From the NCBI GenBank assembly GCA_018661505.1, contig JABJIE010000083.1:1-44479 (forward strand): 44,479 bases of DNA. Direction: 5' to 3'. This document shows positions 25,622-31,726 of the stretch, piece by piece; within the stretch, counting starts at the first letter, position 1, and the number at the start of each line of letters is the position of its first letter. Under the pieces are notes generated by a model, which did not search any database, had not been told where the DNA came from, and saw only the letters and a list, made by a program, of their open reading frames with translations. The translations under genes and the position numbers were made by a program. This stretch comes from Lentimicrobiaceae bacterium. Lineage in GTDB: Bacteria; Bacteroidota; Bacteroidia; Bacteroidales; F082.

Positions 25622-26851
25622 CTAAAGTTTTTTACCAGCCATTTGCATTTCAGATTCAATTGGCATGTCTTTACCCTTAAGGAGGATATGCCAGTATATC
25701 CAACGGAATAGTAATTTGCCGTAATGGTTTGTACGAGTAATTTTCAGAAGTCCAAACGGGCCCAAACCGGGGAATGGAAATGATCCTGGTAATGGTTCAG
25801 TATCATAATTGAAATCAATTAATGTGCCTTTACCATATCCAGTTTCTATGTAGCAGTTGGCATGACCATCAAATTTTGCTGTTAATTCGCGTCCTTCAAT
25901 TGCACATAGTAGATTTTCTTCAAGTATTTCTGCAGCAAAGTGAGCTACTGATCCTGCTTTTGATGTTGGAATATTGGAGGCATCACCAATAACAAAAATA
26001 TTTTCATGATCAACCTGCTGTAGAGTGAACTTGTCAGTTTTAACGAAATTCATATCATCTCCTAAACCACTTGTTTCTATGAAATCAGCTCCTAGGTTTG
26101 TTGGCACGGTAACTAAACAGTCAAATGGAACTTCTTTTCCTCCGAAGTCCACAATTTTTTTATTCTCATTGTCAACTTCCATGATGTTGTAGTCGGGGAC
26201 AATGTTGATATTTTTTTGCTCCAATAATTCGCCCAACATTTTTGTTGCACGAGGCTTGGTGAAAGCTCCTGGAAGTGGAGTTACATAGGTAATATCAACT
26301 TTATCACGTAATCCCCTCTCTGTAAAGAAAGCATCGGCAAAGAAGACAAATTCAAGAGGAGCAACAGGACATTTGTATGGAAGCTCAGTAATATTAACAA
26401 CAAGCTTACCGCCTTTCCAGGTTTTAAAATGATTAGCCAATGCCACCGCTCCTTCGATAGTATAGAAATCGAAGATGTCTTTATACCACAGATTACCCAT
26501 TAGGCCATCTGTTTCCTCGGGAGCTGTTCTTGTTCCAGTTGCAATTATTAGATAATCATATTTCAGGGATATGCCATCTTCAAGAAGCACACGATTTTTA
26601 TCTGCTTCTACTTTTTCAATTGCTGAAAATATTACATTAACTCCAACTGGGAAGAAATCATTCTTAGGTTTAATTACATCTTGCTCATTGTAAATTCCAA
26701 ATGGAATAAAAAGAAATCCTGGTTGATAATAATGAGTTTTATATTGATCAACGATGGTTATGTCCCAATCAGAACGTGAAAGTACCTTCCTCATTTTATT
26801 TGCCATCATTGTACCAGCTGTGCCTGCACCTAGAATTAGTAATTTTTTCAT
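25622..26851 (-). CDS. sqr: Sulfide:quinone oxidoreductase-like FAD flavoprotein
   Basis: 409 residues. The N-terminal FAD motif LILGAGTAGTMMA is at 5-16, the ATG-type strand LIIATGTRTAPEE near 101-113 and the second FAD contact ENIFVIGDASNIPTSKAG near 283-300. Cys161 (PYKCPVAP) and Cys333 (ANCYIETGYGKG) match the redox-active Cys pair that SQRs use to hold polysulfide. The C-terminal LFRWIYWHILLKGKDMP is an amphipathic membrane-anchoring segment. It should oxidise sulfide (or a carrier persulfide) and reduce quinone at the inner face of the membrane. It is the first gene of the operon with DUF1641, DsrC-like and DsrE-like genes, so released sulfur probably passes to those carriers. A related flavoprotein function with another thiol substrate cannot be excluded. 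Confidence 0.85.
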   Translation of the reverse strand: MKKLLILGAGTAGTMMANKMRKVLSRSDWDITIVDQYKTHYYQPGFLFIPFGIYNEQDVIKPKNDFFPVGVNVIFSAIEKVEADKNRVLLEDGISLKYDYLIIATGTRTAPEETDGLMGNLWYKDIFDFYTIEGAVALANHFKTWKGGKLVVNITELPYKCPVAPLEFVFFADAFFTERGLRDKVDITYVTPLPGAFTKPRATKMLGELLEQKNINIVPDYNIMEVDNENKKIVDFGGKEVPFDCLVTVPTNLGADFIETSGLGDDMNFVKTDKFTLQQVDHENIFVIGDASNIPTSKAGSVAHFAAEILEENLLCAIEGRELTAKFDGHANCYIETGYGKGTLIDFNYDTEPLPGSFPFPGLGPFGLLKITRTNHYGKLLFRWIYWHILLKGKDMPIESEMQMAGKKL

Positions 26852-26905
26852 TTATCTTTGGTTAAAGTTTTTATATCATGTAAATAATCAATATTTTTGA
26901 AGAAC

Positions 26906-26913
26906 CAAAGTTA
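26906..26913 (-). promoter_or_regulatory. -7 promoter box of the sqr operon
   Basis: TAACTTTG on the minus strand, exact TAnnTTTG, 54 bases upstream of the sqr ATG at 26851. Confidence 0.55.
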
Positions 26914-26946
26914 TATCTATAAATCTAAATGTGTGTTGTGAGCGAT

Positions 26947-26960
26947 ATGACATATATCAT
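26947..26960. promoter_or_regulatory. Candidate Crp/Fnr operator between sqr and crp/fnr
   Basis: ATGACATATATCAT is a 14-base imperfect palindrome with the TGA-N6-TCA core of Crp/Fnr-family sites. It lies in the divergent region between the sqr operon and a Crp/Fnr gene. Its centre is about 44 bases upstream of the sqr -7 box, a plausible activator position. It is 27 bases upstream of the regulator's start codon, where binding could repress. Confidence 0.55.
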
Positions 26961-26987
26961 GATTAGTGACTAAACCCATAATTTAGA

Positions 26988-27683
26988 ATGAAACCAAGTA
27001 ATGAGATAAGTTCTTGTAAAACATGTGTTTACCGTAAACTTCTCTTTGATTCACTTACTGAAGAGGAGTATCAGATGGTAAATAGCTCCAGAAAAGAGTT
27101 TATTTATCGAAGAGGTGAAATAATACGTAGAGAAGGGGACCCCATAGATTCATTTTTATATTTACGAAGTGGCCTTATTAAACTGTACAAAACCGATCGA
27201 AATGGTAAAGATCATATACTTAGTTTAAACAAGCCTGGAGACTTTATAAGCCTATTAAGTATATTCTCTAATTCGGTATATAAATATTCAATTGCGGCCG
27301 TTGAGGAGACAAAGGTTTGCGATATTGATTTAGTAATATTACACAAGGTTGTTAGTACCAACAATAAGTTTGCTCTGAGGGTCCTAAACAGGATGAGCAA
27401 GGTTAGTGATGATATTATTGAAAGTCAATTCGAAATTAGACAGAGACAGGTAAAGGGTCGCATTGCATTTTTCCTATTATTTCTTACAAATAAGATTTAT
27501 CGTAGCCACGAATTTCGTTTACCAATTACGCGTCGTGAAATTGGTGAGCTGATTTCGATGACTACTGAGAATACAATCCGAACTCTTTCTGAATTTAAAA
27601 AGGATGGGATTATTTCCATGGAAGGGAGAACAATTAATATTCTTGATTATGAAAGAATAAAGGGGATTTCTAATACTGGTTAA
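26988..27683 (+). CDS. Crp/Fnr-family transcriptional regulator
   Basis: 231 residues: an N-terminal segment with SCKTCVY (Cys10, Cys13), a cyclic-nucleotide-like beta-roll at about 25-125, a dimer helix at about 125-160, and a winged helix-turn-helix at about 170-225 (ITRREIGELISMTTENTIRTLSEFKKDGII). Cys111 lies where FNR has its fourth cluster ligand, but only two of the three N-terminal FNR cysteines are present. It is divergent from the sqr operon with a Crp/Fnr-type palindrome between them, so I infer it controls sulfide oxidation and itself. The signal may be redox or sulfur based. It is not a clear cAMP-binding Crp because the cAMP-contact motif is absent. Confidence 0.87.
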   Translation: MKPSNEISSCKTCVYRKLLFDSLTEEEYQMVNSSRKEFIYRRGEIIRREGDPIDSFLYLRSGLIKLYKTDRNGKDHILSLNKPGDFISLLSIFSNSVYKYSIAAVEETKVCDIDLVILHKVVSTNNKFALRVLNRMSKVSDDIIESQFEIRQRQVKGRIAFFLLFLTNKIYRSHEFRLPITRREIGELISMTTENTIRTLSEFKKDGIISMEGRTINILDYERIKGISNTG

Positions 27684-27735
27684 TCATATTGCATGGTGTT
27701 AATTTCCGATTATGGTATTCTAATTTAATCATAAA

Positions 27736-27761
27736 AAAAGGGGCGCTTTCGCATCCCTTTT
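27736..27761. terminator. Bidirectional terminator between crp/fnr and the psr/rhodanese operon
   Basis: AAAAGGG(GCG) pairs with (CGC)AT-CCCTTTT around a CTTT loop. A seven-base A run on the left gives a strong T run for the minus-strand operon; the plus-strand tail TTTTAATT is weaker. It lies between two convergent stop codons. Confidence 0.8.
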
Positions 27762-27783
27762 AATTCTTTAAATCACCAATTAA

Positions 27784-28416
27784 TTAACAACCGCCTTCCA
27801 CAACAGTACTTTTCTTTTTGCGTACTACTTTTATTGGTTGCTTTTCATTATCATTTTCTTGCATGGTAACATTTGAAGCAACATCATAATAATCGAAATC
27901 GGCTGTCCCTATTAAGTAACCATCGTCAGCATATGAATCACCAAGGTTGTCTTTCCACAGTTCGTAATACTCATAGCCACCCATTAAGGCCTTTACATTA
28001 TCGAAGCCAAGTTGGCGGTATACCATCCATGGACCAACTGCATGTTGTAATGTTTCACCATATATGAGAACACAGAAACCATCTTCTTTAAGTTTCTTCA
28101 GTCGCTTCAAATTATCTTCGTTGAGAAGTCCAACAGTACTTATATTTTCAGAGCTAGGGATATGACCTCTGCTATAATCGAATGTATTTCGAATATCCAT
28201 TATAATTACAGTATCAACTGTACCAGCCAAGATATCTTCCAGTTCATATGGAAATACATAGCCATCTTCCCATGCAACAAGCTCTATGGTTTGTTCAGGA
28301 GTTAGTTCATATTTCAATCGAGGGCCTGATAATGTAATCAAGCCTACAACTATCACTATCACAAATAATGATAATGCAATAATGGTTTTCTTTGGATTTA
28401 ACTCGTGTATATGCAT
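27784..28416 (-). CDS. Membrane-anchored rhodanese-fold protein lacking the active-site Cys, C-terminal GGC
   Basis: 210 residues. An N-terminal membrane anchor (about 11-30) is followed by a periplasmic rhodanese fold: VIIMDIRNTFDYSRGHIPSS near 70-89 and WMVYRQLGFDNVKALMGGY near 130-148. In the active-site loop VLIYGETLQHA the catalytic Cys is Gly120, so classic rhodanese chemistry is unlikely. After the domain comes a tail of about 50 residues with a basic stretch (VVRKKK) ending TVVEGGC, with Cys210 as the last residue. The same tail ends the next protein. I infer that the C-terminal Cys, not the loop, is the sulfur-binding group. Last gene of the minus-strand operon, before a strong terminator. 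Confidence 0.82.
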   Translation of the reverse strand: MHIHELNPKKTIIALSLFVIVIVVGLITLSGPRLKYELTPEQTIELVAWEDGYVFPYELEDILAGTVDTVIIMDIRNTFDYSRGHIPSSENISTVGLLNEDNLKRLKKLKEDGFCVLIYGETLQHAVGPWMVYRQLGFDNVKALMGGYEYYELWKDNLGDSYADDGYLIGTADFDYYDVASNVTMQENDNEKQPIKVVRKKKSTVVEGGC

Positions 28417-28440
28417 AATAAATTTGTTCTAGTATTTGTA

Positions 28441-29052
28441 TTAACAGCCTCCTTCAGCAACAGTTTCTTTTTTCCTACGAGTGACATTAAGAGTTTTCTT
28501 TTCCCCTGCATCAAGTGATATTTCAGTACCTGTAAAGTAGATGCTTGCTCCCTGACGAAATTTATATAACTCAAATTCAGTAATTGGAGCAGTCTCTTTT
28601 GGCTCTTTGGGTTGAATTATTGTTCTTATCCAGCAATTCAGACCGCCCTTCATAACATAAATATTCTTATACCCCATTCTACGAGTAATTACCCATGCCT
28701 GATCAGCTTTAAGATCATCGTCAGAATAAAGAATAGTATTAATATCTTCAACATCAAGAATGATATCTGATTGTTCAGTTAGTAAACTATCCAGTGGTAT
28801 ATTATATGCACCAGGTAATGAGAACATATCATAATCATAATCAGCTCTAACATCAACTAGCTGGTAAAGAGGATCTTTTTCAATGATCATTTTCGCCACT
28901 TCATCCGTTGTAATATATCTCGTTGGTTGTGCAATATCCCACATTAATTTTTCCGGGTCTTGCTGTATGTAATTTGCTTTTTGGGGCAGGAATAATAATC
29001 CACCCGCAAGAACAACTATTACAATCATTAATAATATGTAGTTCCTATTCAT
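28441..29052 (-). CDS. Membrane-anchored rhodanese-fold protein lacking the active-site Cys, C-terminal GGC (paralogue)
   Basis: 203 residues: N-terminal membrane anchor (about 5-23), then a periplasmic rhodanese fold with YQLVDVRADYDYD near 63-75, GAYNIP at 81-86 and RRMGYKNIYVMKGGLNCW near 124-141. The loop TILYSDDDLKA has Ser110 where the catalytic Cys should be. Cys140 lies in the GG-x-x-W region. The tail NVTRRKKETVAEGGC ends the protein with Cys203 and aligns residue by residue with the tail of its downstream neighbour. Overall identity to that neighbour is low outside the tail and the fold, so this is an old pair, not a fresh duplication. It lies two bases downstream of the second YeeE/YedE gene. 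Confidence 0.82.
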   Translation of the reverse strand: MNRNYILLMIVIVVLAGGLLFLPQKANYIQQDPEKLMWDIAQPTRYITTDEVAKMIIEKDPLYQLVDVRADYDYDMFSLPGAYNIPLDSLLTEQSDIILDVEDINTILYSDDDLKADQAWVITRRMGYKNIYVMKGGLNCWIRTIIQPKEPKETAPITEFELYKFRQGASIYFTGTEISLDAGEKKTLNVTRRKKETVAEGGC

Positions 29053-29054
29053 AT

Positions 29055-29684
29055 CTATTCGAATTTATATGGGTTAACAGTTTTCCGTACCCTCTTCTCA
29101 ATTAACCAGGTAACGTAAAATACTATGATGGCTATTATTACAAAAATAAATGAGAATTTTTCATTTGAGATTCCAAACACATCTTCAATAGTCGCACTAC
29201 CTAAACTGTCTCCATAGTAGAAAGATTCTAATGCTGGGAATAATTCTGAGAAAAGGAATATTCCAAGAAATAATCCGCCGGTGAAAACCATGGCATCGAT
29301 TTTACCAATTGCAATTCCGGTGTAGCTTGTTCCCGGGCAGAAACCGCCAAGTATGAATCCCAAGCCCATCAATACTGATCCAATAACCATTGAGTTAATA
29401 TAGGTGGGAACAACATATATAAGATTTAAATCGATCCATCCCATGTAATTGAAGTATAGCAGTCCAATCATTGCCACAACAACAGCTGTTAGAAATACAC
29501 GTAGCACAACAAAGTTATATCCGTAAAATACTCCAGTTATGTTGCGTGAAGAAGAAAAACCTGATGCTTCAAGGATAAACCCGAAAGCAATACCTATTAG
29601 CAGTGCGATAACAAAATCCCATCCGCTGGCTATTTGTCCTAAAGGAATTAGTGGTCCCATAATAGTAGTATTTATTAAATCCAT
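29055..29684 (-). CDS. YeeE/YedE-family (thiosulfate) transporter, second half-size protein
   Basis: 209 residues with five to six helices (about 22-42, 60-79, 98-118, 125-150, 178-200). The family core GFILEASGFSSSRN lies near 35-48, and GFILGGFCPGTSYTGIA carries the conserved Cys116 in a G-x-C-P-G motif on the substrate path. YeeE (TsuA) proteins pass thiosulfate by hydrogen-bonding to conserved cysteines. Full-length members contain two such halves; here each half is a separate gene, overlapping by ten bases with the preceding one. The two probably assemble as a heterodimer. Location beside rhodanese-like and Psr/Phs genes supports thiosulfate or a related sulfur species as substrate. Confidence 0.88.
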   Translation of the reverse strand: MDLINTTIMGPLIPLGQIASGWDFVIALLIGIAFGFILEASGFSSSRNITGVFYGYNFVVLRVFLTAVVVAMIGLLYFNYMGWIDLNLIYVVPTYINSMVIGSVLMGLGFILGGFCPGTSYTGIAIGKIDAMVFTGGLFLGIFLFSELFPALESFYYGDSLGSATIEDVFGISNEKFSFIFVIIAIIVFYVTWLIEKRVRKTVNPYKFE

Positions 29685-30211
29685 AATTTTCTAAAAAAAT
29701 AAGCGAACACATAGCCACTTCCAAATAGAACGACCATGACCAACAAACCGCCAAAGGAGAATGCAGCGGTTCCACTTAGAGCAGCTCCGCTGGAACAACC
29801 TCTTCCCAGTTGACTACCAAAACCAAATAGAATACCGCCTAATCCTGCAGCAATTATTCTTGTTTTGCTTGTAATTTTTGGTGAATGTTCAACTCTGAGT
29901 TTTTTTACTCTCCCAAATAACACACCTGATAGTAGTCCTCCAATGAAAACACCAATTGATTCAAATACAAGCCAGTTGAACATTGGTGAGTGATCGGTGG
30001 AGATAAATTTACTGTAGTAAGTACTTTCTTCAGCATGTACGGGAGCAATTTTTTCCACGGTGGAAACAACGGCACTTTTAACAGCACCGCTGGCACCTAG
30101 ACCTCTACCTGTAATATAAAAAGTAACAAGTAGAAGTAATCCAAGTAATACTCCTCCAAAATATGGATTTATGTACTTGGGTATACTTTTTTCTTTTGAA
30201 ACTGTGTCCAT
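29675..30211 (-). CDS. YeeE/YedE-family (thiosulfate) transporter, first half-size protein
   Basis: 178 residues with four to five helices (about 17-36, 77-100, 119-137, 150-172). The conserved core GSQLGRGCSSGAALSG has Cys139 in the G-x-G-C-x-S-G motif of the YeeE/YedE family. A periplasmic loop of about 40 residues follows helix 1. Its stop overlaps the start of the second half by ten bases, so the pair is translationally coupled. Together the two supply the two cysteine-containing repeats that make one channel in full-length YeeE. It lies 24 bases downstream of the NrfD gene. Confidence 0.88.
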   Translation of the reverse strand: MDTVSKEKSIPKYINPYFGGVLLGLLLLVTFYITGRGLGASGAVKSAVVSTVEKIAPVHAEESTYYSKFISTDHSPMFNWLVFESIGVFIGGLLSGVLFGRVKKLRVEHSPKITSKTRIIAAGLGGILFGFGSQLGRGCSSGAALSGTAAFSFGGLLVMVVLFGSGYVFAYFFRKLWI

Positions 30212-30235
30212 TTTATTGATGTATAAGATTGGTTA

Positions 30236-31177
30236 TCAATATAAGAATCTGGTTATTTGACCCGCTTCTACCATAATGAAACGGAAGAGGAGGCCGCCTA
30301 ATAATACGAGGAATGATGGTATCCAAACAGGAACTTTGTATCCTGCCAACTCCAGAGTCTCAAGAATTGCCGGAATAATAAGCCCTAGAATGACAACACC
30401 TCCCCAGAATGTTGTTGTAAATGGTCCGCCCAAGAATAGTTCAGCAGCTTCGATACTTACTGCAGAACCCGCAAGGAACCCCATGAATAAGTGAATAATT
30501 AGAAATAGCTCTACACAAATTAAAGCTATATCTATCTTGGTTAGTACCTTTCTTTCAAAATGACTTTTCGACATCCAAATAATTGCTGCCAGTCCGGTCG
30601 AAAGTCCTGAAACCAGGAACAAAGGTCCTAGTATACTTGTATTCCATAACGGACGTGCATTAAATGCAGAGAGTAATATTCCAGTGTAGACTCCAAGAAC
30701 AATTGCTAATCCCATCATAGCCCAAGCAAGAGGTTTCATGTTTTTCTTGACAAACTCCTCAAACTGATCAACAATATTGATTTTCCAATTCCAACCCGGT
30801 ATCAGCTCTTTGATATAGACCGCAGCCCAAACCATCGATAGTGGTGTGATGAACATCAATGTCCATGCACCCCATGACATGGGTGATTCAATACGAATAG
30901 TTGTATATAACCTCCAGAAAAATAACTGGTGTTTTAGGTCAAGAAAAAGTGCAAATAGTCCAAGAACTAGAGCAACAGGTACTAGAAAAGGAGCCCACTT
31001 AACTGTGGTTTCCATTTCTTTTTCTTTATCAAGAATAGTAAATAGTCCGGCAAAAAACATAATACCTGCTGAGAGTCCTCCCAGATAAAGGTAAACCGGT
31101 ATTTCCCAATGCCAAATATTAAGAAAAGGATCAATATTTGGAATATCACGACCGCTAATAAATAATTCTTCTTTCAT
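30236..31177 (-). CDS. nrfD: NrfD/PsrC-type quinone-interacting membrane subunit
   Basis: 313 residues with eight to nine membrane helices. The opening WHWEIPVYLYLGGLSAGIMF near 22-41 is the NrfD/PsrC signature around the quinone site. ESPMSWGAWTLMFITPLSM near 97-115 and the end FIMVEAGQITRFLY also fit. No haem is expected; PsrC-type subunits exchange electrons between quinone and the neighbouring four-cluster iron-sulfur subunit. It is the third gene of a psrABC-like set (15 bases after psrB). The direction of electron flow (quinol to polysulfide/thiosulfate, or reverse) cannot be read from this protein. Confidence 0.93.
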   Translation of the reverse strand: MKEELFISGRDIPNIDPFLNIWHWEIPVYLYLGGLSAGIMFFAGLFTILDKEKEMETTVKWAPFLVPVALVLGLFALFLDLKHQLFFWRLYTTIRIESPMSWGAWTLMFITPLSMVWAAVYIKELIPGWNWKINIVDQFEEFVKKNMKPLAWAMMGLAIVLGVYTGILLSAFNARPLWNTSILGPLFLVSGLSTGLAAIIWMSKSHFERKVLTKIDIALICVELFLIIHLFMGFLAGSAVSIEAAELFLGGPFTTTFWGGVVILGLIIPAILETLELAGYKVPVWIPSFLVLLGGLLFRFIMVEAGQITRFLY

Positions 31178-31192
31178 CTTTTATATCCTTGA

Positions 31193-31726
31193 TTAAGTAA
31201 GAAAAAATAATTGAGGTTTAGTTCCTGCTTCAGGAGCCAATACTTTCCATGTTCTGTTTTTCAATGCCTTCGACACATCACTATATGGATCATCCAAATC
31301 GCCAAAATGTAAACATCTTGTTGGACAAACTTCAACACATGCGGTGTTTTGACCTTTTTCTAGTCGATGGTGGCAGAAAGTACATTTATCAACATAACCA
31401 TCAGGGTGAGAATATCTTGCATCATAAGGGCACGATTGGATACATGCTCCGCAACCAATGCACTCATTATGAGTTACCATAACAATCCCACCATCTATAA
31501 TGTGGCTTGCTCCTGTGGGGCAGCATCTCACACATGGCGAATTTTCACAATGATTACATCTTTCAGAACGTAATTCAATTTCAACGTTTGGATAGCTACC
31601 GTTAACGTTTTCAACGATCCAATCCCGGCAATAACCAATTGGGACATTATTTTCTGTTTGACACGCAACTACGCAGTCGCTGCATCCGACACATTTAGCT
31701 GTGTCAATTGCCATTCCGTATCTCAT
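31193..31726 (-). CDS. psrB: Four-cluster [4Fe-4S] ferredoxin-like subunit (PsrB/PhsB type)
   Basis: 177 residues with 16 cluster cysteines in four groups. Group one is CVGCSDCVVAC from residue 12, group two CNHCENSPCVRCC near 57-69, group three CIGCGACIQSCP near 90 and group four CTFCHHRLEKG with CVEVCP near 117-136. This is the electron-transfer subunit linking a molybdopterin catalytic subunit to NrfD. It lacks its own signal peptide, which is normal because it is carried across with the Tat-bearing partner. Its start codon overlaps the psrA stop by four bases (ATGA type), so the two are translationally coupled. Confidence 0.94.
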   Translation of the reverse strand: MRYGMAIDTAKCVGCSDCVVACQTENNVPIGYCRDWIVENVNGSYPNVEIELRSERCNHCENSPCVRCCPTGASHIIDGGIVMVTHNECIGCGACIQSCPYDARYSHPDGYVDKCTFCHHRLEKGQNTACVEVCPTRCLHFGDLDDPYSDVSKALKNRTWKVLAPEAGTKPQLFFLT

